Assembly: GCF_023168325.1 (NCBI RefSeq)
Contig: NZ_AP025688.1
Location: 4,327,068 to 4,391,067, forward strand
Reading direction: 5' to 3'
Source: Tsukamurella sp. PLM1
GTDB taxonomy: Bacteria; Actinomycetota; Actinomycetes; Mycobacteriales; Mycobacteriaceae
Length of the DNA stretch: 64,000 bases
Part shown: positions 17,558-25,733 of the stretch, one piece after another
How positions within the stretch are numbered: the first letter of the stretch is position 1
Layout of the letters: each line of letters begins with the position of its first letter
Notes under the pieces: model-generated
Told to the model about the DNA's origin: nothing
What the model saw: only the letters and a program-made list of their open reading frames with translations
Database searches by the model: none
Made by a program: the position numbers and the translations under genes

Positions 17558-17685
17558 GGGGGTATCCCTCCGGAGGACGATGGCCCGGGTTGGACCGAAT
17601 GTGCAAACCCTAAGTCCAGGCAGGCGATCGTACGACGGGAACGGGTCAGGTAGTGCGGCGAGGTCACGAGTCGTACGCTGGCGAT

Positions 17686-18570
17686 GTGCGATTCGGAGTG
17701 GTGATCCTGCCCCAGTACCCCTGGCCCGAGGCCCGGCGCCGCTGGCGCAAGGCGGAAGACCTGGGCTTCGACCACGCCTGGACCTATGACCACCTGTCCT
17801 GGCGCACACTCGCCGATCAACCGTGGGGCGCGACGATCCCCCTGCTCACCGCCGCCGCGACCGCCACGGAACGAATCAGCCTCGGCACCTTCGTCACGTC
17901 CCCCAACTTCCGTCACCCCGTGCCGTTCGCCAAGGACCTGGCCGGCGTCGACGAGATCTCCGGCGGTCGGCTGGTGCTGGGGATCGGCTCGGGCGGAACC
18001 GGTTTCGACGCGTTCGTGCTGGGGCAACCCGAGCTCACGCCGCGCGAGCGGCACGAACGGTTCGTCGAGTTCACCCGCGACCTGGACGTGTTGTTGCGTT
18101 TCGAGGACGGCTCCGGCGGGATCAGCTTCGACGGTCCGCGGTACCGCGCCGTGGACGCGCGCATGGTCGGCGCGCCCGCGCAGTCGCCGCGCATGCCGTT
18201 CGTGCTCGCGGCGAACGGCCCGAAGGGCCTGCGTCTCGTGGCCGAGCAGGGGCAGGGCTGGGTCACGACCGGGCCCGACGGTGACGGTGGTGACCCCTGG
18301 TGGTCCCGCGTCGCCGAGCTCTCGCAGCGCCTCGATGACGCGCTCGACACTGCCGGCCGGGAGCGCGGCACCGTCGACCGGTACCTGTCGATCGACTCGG
18401 GCGGGACGTACTCCCTGAGCTCACCAGGCGCCGCCGACGACGCCGTGGGCCGCGCCGCGGAGCTCGGCTTCACCGATGTGATCCTGCACTGGCCCCGCAC
18501 CGGCGAACCCTACGCGGGCACCGAGGAGGCCCTCGACGCCTTCGCCGAGCGGCACCTACCGCGCCGCTGA
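17686..18570 (+). CDS. LLM class flavin-dependent oxidoreductase (294 aa)
   Basis: A luciferase-like monooxygenase of TIM-barrel type. The start is taken as the GTG giving VRFGVVILPQYPWPEA, because family homology begins there; an upstream in-frame start adds 11 unrelated residues. Diagnostic parts are LGFDHAWTYDHLSW, ERISLGTFVTSPNFRHPVPF and DEISGGRLVLGIGSGG. Family members use FMN or F420H2; the choice and substrate are not evident. It is divergent from the OPT gene with 128 bp between, and is followed by a complex hairpin. Confidence 0.9.
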   Translation: MRFGVVILPQYPWPEARRRWRKAEDLGFDHAWTYDHLSWRTLADQPWGATIPLLTAAATATERISLGTFVTSPNFRHPVPFAKDLAGVDEISGGRLVLGIGSGGTGFDAFVLGQPELTPRERHERFVEFTRDLDVLLRFEDGSGGISFDGPRYRAVDARMVGAPAQSPRMPFVLAANGPKGLRLVAEQGQGWVTTGPDGDGGDPWWSRVAELSQRLDDALDTAGRERGTVDRYLSIDSGGTYSLSSPGAADDAVGRAAELGFTDVILHWPRTGEPYAGTEEALDAFAERHLPRR

Positions 18571-18618
18571 CGTCCCTGCCCTCCCGGTGCGGGTACGGGG
18601 GTATGCGATTGCCGGCGC

Positions 18619-18675
18619 ACACTCGGAATCCGTCCACCCCGGACACGCTGTCCATGTCGGACGGAATCCGAGTGT
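18619..18675. terminator. Long imperfect hairpin between the LLM gene and phoX
   Basis: A 17-bp inverted repeat with one mismatch (ACACTCGGAATCCGTCC at 18619-18635, partner at 18659-18675). Its loop contains another small palindrome, GGACACGCTGTCC, at 18641-18653. It lies 48 bases after the LLM stop and may be a terminator. The nested palindrome is unusual for that purpose, so a protein-binding site is possible. Confidence 0.5.
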
Positions 18676-18728
18676 CGTCCGCCCGCGGCCGGCGGCCGGG
18701 CGGAGCGAAGCGCGAGGCGGTGCTCGTC

Positions 18729-18746
18729 GTTCACCGGGACTTTGCC
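18729..18746 (+). promoter_or_regulatory. PHO-box-like direct repeat upstream of phoX
   Basis: GTTCACC at 18729-18735 is followed, exactly 11 bp later, by CTTTGCC at 18740-18746. Actinobacterial phosphate regulators (Streptomyces PhoP, mycobacterial RegX3) bind 11-bp direct repeats with a GTTCACC core. The position, 102 bp before a PhoX-type phosphatase gene, fits phosphate-starvation control. The second unit is degenerate, so this is a suggestion. Confidence 0.4.
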
Positions 18747-18830
18747 GTCTGATCATGTCCCACTTTTACTGTTGCGGGGATTCAGCACAGCCAATCAAGT
18801 TCAGCCAGCCAGCCAGCCCCAGGGAGAACC

Positions 18831-20906
18831 ATGCGCCTGCCCAACCTGCGCCTGCTCACCGATCACGACGGCAAGTCCGCAAGGTCGCACACCACCTGCA
18901 AGTACAAGTGCGGCAACCAGTGCTTCCGTGAGCACGACAACCAGTCGGACAACGAGTACTTCGGCGACATCACGCGTCGCACCGTGCTCCGCGGCGCCGG
19001 CGTTGCCGCCCTGGGCGCGGGTGCGGTCACCGTCCTCGCCGCTTGTGGCGACTCGGGCAGCACCGGCGCGGGCGCCTCGTCGAGCGCGGCCGCGGGCGGC
19101 GCGGGTAACGGCGCCCCGGCCCAGAACGTGAACGCACCCGGCCTGAACTTCAACGCCATCACCCCGAACAAGGCCGACGCCGTTACCGTGCCGGAGGGTT
19201 ACGAGCAGGCCGTCGTGATCCGCTGGGGCGACCCGGTGGTCCCCGGGGCGCCGCAGTTCGACTTCGACAACCAGACGCCCGAGGCGCAGGCGCAGCAGTT
19301 CGGCTACAACAACGATTTCACGGATCTCATTGCGGTGGACGGTAAGCCGGACACCTTTATCATGGTGTGCAACCAGGAGTACACGACCGGTGAGCACATG
19401 TTCAAGGGGTACGAGGAGGGCGACCCCACCGAGAACCAGGTCCGGGTCGAGATGGCCGCGCACGGCATCACCGTGGTCGAGGTGAAGGGCGAGCCCGGCT
19501 CGGGCAAGCTGACTCCCGTTCTGGGAGAGTGCAACCGGCGCATCACCGCCTCGACGGAGTTCGAGCTGCGCGGCCCGGCCGCCGGCACCTTCTTCACGAA
19601 GACCACCGCGGACCCCACCGGCACCCGCGTGCTCGGCACCATCGCCAACTGCTCGGGCGGCATCACGCCGTGGGGCACCATGATCTCCGGCGAGGAGAAC
19701 TACACCAACTACTTCTCGGGTGCCGACAAACCGCCACTGCCCGGCCTCGCCGAGGGCTGGAAGCGCTACGGCGTGGGCAAGGACGAGGACTACCACCACT
19801 GGGGCAAGTACGAGGACCGCTTCGACCTGGCCAAGGAGAGCAACGAGATCCACCGGTTCGGTTACCTGGTCGAGGTCAACCCGCACGACCCGAAGTCCAC
19901 TCCGATCAAGCACTCGGCCCTGGGCCGAATGAAGCGCGAGGGCGGCAACATCTACGTCACGCCCACGGGCGAGGTCGTGACCTACTGCGGCGACGACTCG
20001 AAGTTCGAGTACATCTACAAGTTCGTCAGCTCGCGGAAGATCCAGCCCGGCAAGGGCGCCGCGGCCATGGAGGCGAACATGCGGATCCTCGACGAGGGCA
20101 CGCTGTACGTCGCGAAGTTCGAGGGCCAGAAGGTCGCGAACGGTGAGGTCCCCGAGGGCGGCTACAAGGGCACCGGCACGTGGATCCCGTTGCTGACCAC
20201 CAAGGCCGACGGCAGCGCCGAGTCGCACGTCGACGGCATGCCGGCCGAGAACGTGGCGCTGTGGACCCGGGTGGCGGGCGACAAGGTGGGCGCCACCAAG
20301 ATGGACCGACCCGAGGACATCGAGCCGAATCCCAAGACCGGCAAGATCTACTGCGCGCTGACCAACAACAGCGACCGCGGCACCGACGGCAAGGCGGGCA
20401 TCGACACGCCGAATCCGCGCGTGAAGAACAAGAGCGGCCAGCTGCTCGAGATCACCGACAACCACACCGGCACCGACTTCTCCTGGGACCTGCTGCTGGT
20501 GTGCGGCGATCCCGCCGCCGCCGACACCTATTACGGCGGGTTCGACAAGACCAAGGTCTCGCGGATCAGCTGCCCCGACAACGTCACCTTCGACTCCCAC
20601 GGCAACCTGTGGATCTCGACGGACGGCACCAACGACACCTTCGACAGCAACGACGGCCTGTTCGGCGTGGTTCTCGAGGGCAAGGACCGCGGCCTGACCA
20701 AGCAGTTCCTCACCGTGCCCTTCGGCGCCGAGACCTGCGGCCCCGTCGTGCGGGACAACCGCGTGCTCGTCGCCGTGCAGCACCCCGGCGAGACCGACGA
20801 CGCCAACGCCGACAAGCCCTCGTCGCACTGGCCCGACGGCGGCGCGTCGCAGCCCCGACCGTCAGTCGTCGCGGTGTGGAAGAAGTCGGGAAACATCGGC
20901 ACGTAG
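18831..20906 (+). CDS. PhoX-family phosphatase (DUF839), Tat-type exported (691 aa)
   Basis: The start has a GGGAGAACC ribosome site. Residues 50-73 show a twin-arginine signal (TRRTVLRGAGVAALGAGAVT) running into LAAC, so the protein is probably a Tat-exported lipoprotein. The mature part has the PhoX/DUF839 pattern: NCSGGITPWGTMISGEENY, KREGGNIYVTPTGEVVTYCG, KMDRPEDIEPNPKTGKIY, CPDNVTFDSHGNLWISTDG and GAETCGPVV. PhoX enzymes are calcium/iron phosphomonoesterases that release phosphate outside the cell. Length is typical. The upstream PHO-box-like repeat supports a role in phosphate scavenging. Confidence 0.9.
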   Translation: MRLPNLRLLTDHDGKSARSHTTCKYKCGNQCFREHDNQSDNEYFGDITRRTVLRGAGVAALGAGAVTVLAACGDSGSTGAGASSSAAAGGAGNGAPAQNVNAPGLNFNAITPNKADAVTVPEGYEQAVVIRWGDPVVPGAPQFDFDNQTPEAQAQQFGYNNDFTDLIAVDGKPDTFIMVCNQEYTTGEHMFKGYEEGDPTENQVRVEMAAHGITVVEVKGEPGSGKLTPVLGECNRRITASTEFELRGPAAGTFFTKTTADPTGTRVLGTIANCSGGITPWGTMISGEENYTNYFSGADKPPLPGLAEGWKRYGVGKDEDYHHWGKYEDRFDLAKESNEIHRFGYLVEVNPHDPKSTPIKHSALGRMKREGGNIYVTPTGEVVTYCGDDSKFEYIYKFVSSRKIQPGKGAAAMEANMRILDEGTLYVAKFEGQKVANGEVPEGGYKGTGTWIPLLTTKADGSAESHVDGMPAENVALWTRVAGDKVGATKMDRPEDIEPNPKTGKIYCALTNNSDRGTDGKAGIDTPNPRVKNKSGQLLEITDNHTGTDFSWDLLLVCGDPAAADTYYGGFDKTKVSRISCPDNVTFDSHGNLWISTDGTNDTFDSNDGLFGVVLEGKDRGLTKQFLTVPFGAETCGPVVRDNRVLVAVQHPGETDDANADKPSSHWPDGGASQPRPSVVAVWKKSGNIGT

Positions 20907-20922
20907 CCTCCCTTTCCAGGTC

Positions 20923-20963
20923 CGACGGTGCCGGGGCAGCCTCCGTGCGGCCCGGCACCGTCG
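20923..20963. terminator. Hairpin terminator after phoX
   Basis: A perfect 13-bp stem, CGACGGTGCCGGG at 20923-20935 and its complement at 20951-20963, with a 15-base loop, 17 bases after the phoX stop and just before the MarR gene. Confidence 0.75.
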
Positions 20964-20985
20964 CGCTTGTGCCTACTATCGACGT

Positions 20986-21462
20986 ATGACTACCGCGCCC
21001 GACGCACCGTCGACCAGGCACTCCGACGCCGAGGTTGACGATCTCTCCGCGCGCCTGCGCTCCCCGCTGCTGCAGCTGCACTTCCTGATGAAGCGCAACA
21101 CACCCGGGCCGGACCTGACGCCCGCGCAGCAGGCGGCGGTGCAGAGCCTGCTCCGACTCGGCCCCGTCCGGATGGGCGAACTGGCCCACTTCCTGCGGAT
21201 CCGCCTGCCCTCGGCGACCAGCGCGGTCGACGGGCTGGAGCGGCTCGGCCTGGCGCAGCGCACGCCCGATCCCGATGACGGTCGCGCCGTCGTGGTGCAG
21301 CTGTCGGAGCAGGGACACGAGCTGACCTCCGAACTGATCGCCGCGCGCAACGCCGTCCTGGCCGGACACCTGCGCCAGCTCACCGCCGAGGACCTGCGCA
21401 ATCTGGACGCGGCCGTCCCCGCGCTGAACAAGCTGATCGACCGCTACCGCGAGGACGACTGA
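20986..21462 (+). CDS. MarR family transcriptional regulator (158 aa)
   Basis: A winged helix-turn-helix protein of normal MarR length. The recognition region is LGPVRMGELAHFLRIRLPSATSAVDGLERLGL, followed by the wing RTPDPDDGRAVVVQLSEQG. Helices at both ends form the dimer interface. It starts 23 bases after the phoX terminator and lies 83 bp before an MFS exporter gene whose leader contains an AT-rich inverted element. This suggests local repression of the exporter and response to a small ligand, which is inference from typical MarR-MFS pairs. Confidence 0.9.
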   Translation: MTTAPDAPSTRHSDAEVDDLSARLRSPLLQLHFLMKRNTPGPDLTPAQQAAVQSLLRLGPVRMGELAHFLRIRLPSATSAVDGLERLGLAQRTPDPDDGRAVVVQLSEQGHELTSELIAARNAVLAGHLRQLTAEDLRNLDAAVPALNKLIDRYREDD

Positions 21463-21491
21463 CCGCGCCCTGAGCGATAGGTCACACCGGC

Positions 21492-21533
21492 TTGCTCTTC
21501 GTCCATCTAATAGTTAGAGTTTCGTAGTATTAG
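21492..21533 (+). promoter_or_regulatory. Promoter and AT-rich palindromic operator before the MFS gene
   Basis: TTGCTC at 21492-21497 and TAGAGT at 21515-21520 form -35/-10-like elements 17 bp apart. They overlap an imperfect palindrome with arms CTAATA (21507-21512) and TATTAG (21528-21533). This AT-rich island stands out in 70% G+C DNA and is a plausible binding site for the adjacent MarR protein. Confidence 0.5.
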
Positions 21534-21545
21534 AGAGGAGCTGCG

Positions 21546-22817
21546 ATGACGACCACCGCCGAACGTACCGAGACCGACCACGGGCACCCCAGCCTGCGTG
21601 AGACGCTCTCCCATCAGCCGAAAGCGGTGTGGGTCACGGCGTTCGCCGCGGTCATCGCGTTCATGGGTATCGGCCTGGTGGATCCGATCCTGGTGTCGAT
21701 CGCGGAGTCGCTGCACGCGACACCGAGCCAGACCACGCTGTTGTTCTCCTCCTACCTGGGCGTGCAGGTCGTGGCGATGCTGTTCATCGGCTGGTTCACG
21801 TCGATGTTCGGCGCCAAGCGAACCGTGATCGCCGGGCTGCTGCTCATCGTGATCGCCTCCGGCGCCTGCGCGCTCGCGGACTCGATCGGGGCGCTCGTGG
21901 CCTGGCGTGCCATCTGGGGTCTGGGCAACGCGCTGTTCATCGCCACCGCGCTCGCCGTCATCGTCGCCGCTGCGACCGGCGGCCAGCAGGGCGCGATCCT
22001 GCTCTACGAGGCCGCACTCGGCGTGGGCCTGGCCGTCGGTCCGCTGCTGGGCGCCGTGCTCGGCGGCGTCTCGTGGCGCGGCCCGTTCGCCGGCACCGCG
22101 CTGCTCATGCTCATCGGCGCCGTCCTGTGCGCGACGATGCTGAAACCCGATGCGGCCGAGGCGAAGGAGAAGCGGCAGCGGGAGGGCACCGTCTCGCCCC
22201 TGGCGCCCCTGCGCGCCCTGCGCCAGCGGGGACTGTTCCTCACCGGCCTGGGCTCCGCCTTCTACACCGCCGCGTTCTTCACCGTCCTCGCGTGGTCGCC
22301 GTTCGTGCTGCACCGCAGCGCGTACTTCGTGGGCGCCGTCTTCGTCGGCTGGGGCCTGCTGGTCGCCATCAGCGGCGTCTGGCTCGCGCCGAAGGTCGCC
22401 GCAGCCCTCGGCGAGCGGACCGGCTCGATCGCCGCCGTACTGGTCTACGGCGCCCTGCTGGTGGTCGCTGCCCTCGGGCACGGATCCGTCGCCGTCGTCG
22501 TCACCGTCGTGGTGCTCTCCGGCATCCCGTCGGGCGTGCTGAACACCCTGTTCACCGGCACGGCGATGTCGATCGCCGACGCGCCGCGACCCGTGGCCAG
22601 CGCCGGCTACAACTTCCTCCGCTGGGCGGGCGGCGCCCTCGCCGCCACGTTCGTCGCGCACTTCGCGACCTGGTTCGGCAGCCCCGCCGCCCCGTTCTAC
22701 ATCGGCGCCGTCGCCTGCCTGGTGGCTGCGGTCATCCTGACCCAGGTGCGCGGCCCGAAGGCCGACTCACACGACGTCCCGGCCGAGGCCGCGCTGGTGG
22801 GCGACGCGGAATTCTGA
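21546..22817 (+). CDS. MFS transporter (423 aa)
   Basis: A twelve-helix major facilitator protein. It starts at the ATG after GAGAGGAGCTGCG. Helix 1 is VTAFAAVIAFMGIGLVDPIL. The loop 2-3 signature is GWFTSMFGAKRTVI, and motif C-like glycine/proline residues occur in EAALGVGLAVGPLLGAVLGG, typical of drug-proton antiporters of the DHA1 type. The cytoplasmic loop (KPDAAEAKEKRQREG) separates the two six-helix halves. Control by the upstream MarR is likely. The substrate is unknown. Confidence 0.9.
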   Translation: MTTTAERTETDHGHPSLRETLSHQPKAVWVTAFAAVIAFMGIGLVDPILVSIAESLHATPSQTTLLFSSYLGVQVVAMLFIGWFTSMFGAKRTVIAGLLLIVIASGACALADSIGALVAWRAIWGLGNALFIATALAVIVAAATGGQQGAILLYEAALGVGLAVGPLLGAVLGGVSWRGPFAGTALLMLIGAVLCATMLKPDAAEAKEKRQREGTVSPLAPLRALRQRGLFLTGLGSAFYTAAFFTVLAWSPFVLHRSAYFVGAVFVGWGLLVAISGVWLAPKVAAALGERTGSIAAVLVYGALLVVAALGHGSVAVVVTVVVLSGIPSGVLNTLFTGTAMSIADAPRPVASAGYNFLRWAGGALAATFVAHFATWFGSPAAPFYIGAVACLVAAVILTQVRGPKADSHDVPAEAALVGDAEF

Positions 22818-22832
22818 TCCCGGCCCGCAGGT

Positions 22833-22898
22833 GAATCCGCGGCTGAGCGAACACAGGAAACCGAGTACGGCCTCCTGTCGCCGCCCAGCCGCGGATTC
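22833..22898. terminator. Long stem-loop after the MFS gene
   Basis: A perfect 13-bp outer stem (GAATCCGCGGCTG at 22833-22845, complement at 22886-22898) encloses a second short stem ACAGGA/TCCTGT. It starts 16 bases after the MFS stop and ends 33 bases before the next gene. Confidence 0.65.
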
Positions 22899-22931
22899 GC
22901 ACGTCGCCCCTCCTTCGCTACGGTGGGCACC

Positions 22932-23611
22932 ATGACCGACGATCGCCCCCTCGCCCTCGTCACCGGCGCCTCCCGCGGCCTCGGTACCGCCATCGCGCGG
23001 GACCTCTCCGGCACGCACCGCCTGCTCCTCGGCGGCCGCCCCTCCCCGGCCTCGACGCGCTCGTGTCCGGGTTCGACGGTGCCGCACCGTTTCCGGCAGA
23101 TCTCACCGATCACACGGCGGTCGCCGAGCAGGCGGCGTCGATCACGAAGCTGGACGTGCTGGTGCACAACGCCGGCGTCGGTCGGATCGGGCGGATCGAG
23201 GACACCCCGGCCGCCGACTGGCGGGAGATGTTCGAGGTCAACCTGCTGGCCGTCGTTGAGCTGACCAAGGCGCTGCTGCCCGCGCTGCGCGCGGCGGGCG
23301 GCCATGTGGTGCTGATCAATTCGGGCGCGGGCAAGCGCGCCAATCCCGGCTGGGCGGCGTACGCGGCCAGCAAGTTCGGGCTCACTTCGTTCGCGGAAGC
23401 CCTCCGCGCCGAGGAACCCGCGCTGCGCGTGACGAGCGTGTTCCCCGGGCGGATCGACACAGACATGCAGCAGGGGATCTTCGCAGCCGAGGGCCGCGAG
23501 TACGCGACCGACGGGCTGCTGACGCCCGCGACGGTCGCCGCCGCCGTCGGGCACGCCGTGCGGATGCCCGGCGACGCGCACCCCACCGAGATCGTGCTGC
23601 GACCCCGCTGA
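22932..23611 (+). CDS. Short-chain dehydrogenase/reductase (apparent frameshift)
   Basis: Begins MTDDRPLALVTGASRGLGTA with the TGxxxGxG cofactor motif, then DVLVHNAGVGRIG (NAG motif), INSGAGKRANPGWAAYAASKF (Ser, YxxxK catalytic set) and FPGRIDTDMQQG. The frame breaks in the C-run at 23044-23047. One extra C restores RPSPGLDALVSGFDGAAPF. With that repair the length is about 227 residues, short but normal for the family. It is an NAD(P)-dependent oxidoreductase; the substrate is not evident. The next gene (O-methyltransferase) follows 61 bp later on the same strand. Confidence 0.85.
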
Positions 23612-23672
23612 CGCCGGACCTGTGCCGGCCGACGCCCTGCCGGCCCGCGGCGCGCGGCGTACCGTCGGGACC

Positions 23673-24311
23673 ATGAGCAGCGAGAAGTGGGCGGAAGTGG
23701 ACACGTACCTCGAGGCCACCGTCGCACCGGACGGTGCCGACCTGGAGCCGATCCGGGCCGCGCAGGCCGCCGGCGGACTCCCCGACATCGCGGTCTCGCC
23801 CACCCAGGGGAAGTTCCTGTACCTGCTCGCGAGGATCGCCGGCGCGCGACGGATCCTCGAGATCGGGACGCTCGGTGGGTACAGCACGGCGTGGCTGGCG
23901 CGGGCCGTCGGTCCCGACGGTGCCGTGGTCACCCTCGAGTACGACCCCCGGCACGCCGAGGTGGCGCGCGCGAGCCTCGACGAGGCGGGGTTCGGTGCGC
24001 TGGTGGAGATCCGCGTCGGCCCCGCGGTCGACTCCCTGCCCTTCCTCGACGGCCCCTTCGATCTGGTGTTCATCGACGCGGATAAGGCCAACAACCGCGT
24101 GTACCTCGACTGGGCCGTGCGACTGTCCCGGCCGGGCACCGTGATCGTCCTGGACAACGTCGTACGCCGGCTCGGCGAGTCGAGTCCGGAGGCGGAGGGG
24201 ATCCGCAGCGCCCTGGAGCGATTCGGCACCGATCCGCGGCTCGACGCGACGGCGCTGCAGACCGTGGGCGTGAAGGGATGGGACGGGCTCGCCGTCGCAC
24301 AGGTGCGCTGA
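23673..24311 (+). CDS. SAM-dependent O-methyltransferase (212 aa)
   Basis: A class I methyltransferase of the catechol O-methyltransferase-like family (methyltransferase_3). Motif I is RILEIGTLGGYSTAWLA, the acidic SAM-binding residue is in VVTLEYDPRHAEVA, and the metal-binding FDLVFIDADKANN is present, with VIVLDNVVRRLGE after it. The ATG at 23673 is used because homology starts with SSEKWAEVDTYLEATV. Members methylate hydroxyl groups on small aromatic molecules in a divalent-cation-dependent way. It is convergent with the winged-helix gene at 24337. Confidence 0.9.
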   Translation: MSSEKWAEVDTYLEATVAPDGADLEPIRAAQAAGGLPDIAVSPTQGKFLYLLARIAGARRILEIGTLGGYSTAWLARAVGPDGAVVTLEYDPRHAEVARASLDEAGFGALVEIRVGPAVDSLPFLDGPFDLVFIDADKANNRVYLDWAVRLSRPGTVIVLDNVVRRLGESSPEAEGIRSALERFGTDPRLDATALQTVGVKGWDGLAVAQVR

Positions 24312-24336
24312 CCGTGTGTGCGCGAACTCTGACGCT

Positions 24337-25515
24337 CTACGCCTTCGTGATCGGCGACTTGTAGAGCGAATTAACCCGTTCCCCGTCGAGCCACTCCCCC
24401 AGCCGGTCCGCCTGCGCCTGCAGCGCCTCGCGGGCCGGTAGGGGCGTGTCCGGCTTCACCACGAGCCCGACGGTGCCGGCCTCGTCCTGCGTGTAGGCGC
24501 CCACGATCTCGCCGTCCCACCACGCGGTGGTGCCGGCGTTGCCGGCCGTATCGTAGATCGCCCCGGCGAACGCGGGATCCAGATAGAACTCGCGCTCCTT
24601 CCACCCCATCGGCGTGGGATCCAGTGCGGGGAGCAGTGCGGCCCACGGTTCGACGGGGCCCACCGGGTCGAGATCGTCCGGGAGCACGTAGCCGGTGCGG
24701 TCGCGCTCCAATCGCACGGTGGCGGCCCCGATCTCGGCGAGCGCTGCGCGGATCGCCGACTTCGTGGCGCCGAACCACCACACCACGTCGGTCTCGGTGG
24801 CCGGCCCGAACGCCCGCAGGTACTCGCGTACCAGAATCGCGTAGCCCTCGGCCGCGCCGGTGCGGTCCGCCGGACCGCCGAACCAGTCGTCGGTGCGTGC
24901 CCAGAGGTTGCGGTTGACTCGCCAGTGGCTCTCGTTGCGGGCCCGCACGAGCGCACCCGAGGCGCCGAGCCAGGTGAGAACCCGTGGCGCCAGATGCATT
25001 TCGCCGCCGTACTTCTTGCCCTCCGCCATCATCACCCGGCCGTCGAGCTCCGGCAGACGTTCGCGAAGCTCCTTGGCGCTCAGCTGCTTCCCGCCGAGCT
25101 CGGCCAGCACCGCCCGGCGCGCCTCGGCGAGCCAGGCGGCACCGTCGGCCGTCACGCCACCGCGTTCGGCGTCCTTGACCACCTTCGCGTGCTCGGTGCC
25201 GGCCACGCGCTCCGACGGTGCGCCCAACACCGCCGGGTGCAGGCTCCGGGGGAACACGAACATGGTGCGGCGCATGGCGAGTTGCTTCACCAGCGACTTG
25301 GAGTCCCACAGCTCCCGCTCGTAGTCCCCGCGGGCGAACTCGTGCATGCGGGCGTGCAGCGACAGGTACGGCGTCGCGGGCTCCGTGGCGTGCAGCGCCA
25401 CTACGGCGTCCACCGCCTCGGCCACCGTGTCGACGCGGTGCGGCGCCGCCAGGGCGTGGCGCCGGGCGAGGCGGGCCCGTCGTTCGGCGTCGTCGATCAG
25501 CCGCAACGCGTTCAC
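24337..25515 (-). CDS. Winged-helix DNA-binding domain protein, AlkZ/YcaQ-related (HTH_42 family, 392 aa)
   Basis: GTG start with GGAGAGGAG nearby upstream. The protein has the HTH_42 architecture of repeated winged-helix units: RLARRHALAAPHRVDTVAEA, SKSLVKQLAMRRTMFVFP, KELRERLPELDGRVMM, and a C-terminal beta region with AWWDGEIVGAYTQDEAG. AlkZ/YcaQ glycosylases unhook DNA crosslinks using a QxQ/QxD motif. Here the equivalent position reads HATEP, so glycosylase activity is doubtful. It is probably one of the many actinobacterial relatives of unknown role in DNA metabolism. Confidence 0.75.
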   Translation of the reverse strand: MNALRLIDDAERRARLARRHALAAPHRVDTVAEAVDAVVALHATEPATPYLSLHARMHEFARGDYERELWDSKSLVKQLAMRRTMFVFPRSLHPAVLGAPSERVAGTEHAKVVKDAERGGVTADGAAWLAEARRAVLAELGGKQLSAKELRERLPELDGRVMMAEGKKYGGEMHLAPRVLTWLGASGALVRARNESHWRVNRNLWARTDDWFGGPADRTGAAEGYAILVREYLRAFGPATETDVVWWFGATKSAIRAALAEIGAATVRLERDRTGYVLPDDLDPVGPVEPWAALLPALDPTPMGWKEREFYLDPAFAGAIYDTAGNAGTTAWWDGEIVGAYTQDEAGTVGLVVKPDTPLPAREALQAQADRLGEWLDGERVNSLYKSPITKA

Positions 25516-25733
25516 CGTGGGCTCCTCTCCAGCGCGTGCCACAGCGCCCGCGGGTATACGCGGCCATCCCGTGGCACCGCCCGAGTCTATGCCGAGGGGC
25601 CGACAGCGGCGCCGAACTTCCGGGCGGCGGGGCACCACGAGTAGCCCACCGATCGGACTCGATGCTTATTTCGATTAGATTGCACGTCCTCGAACAACGG
25701 CGTAGACTTGCACTAGCGGGAAGGAGGCGGATC

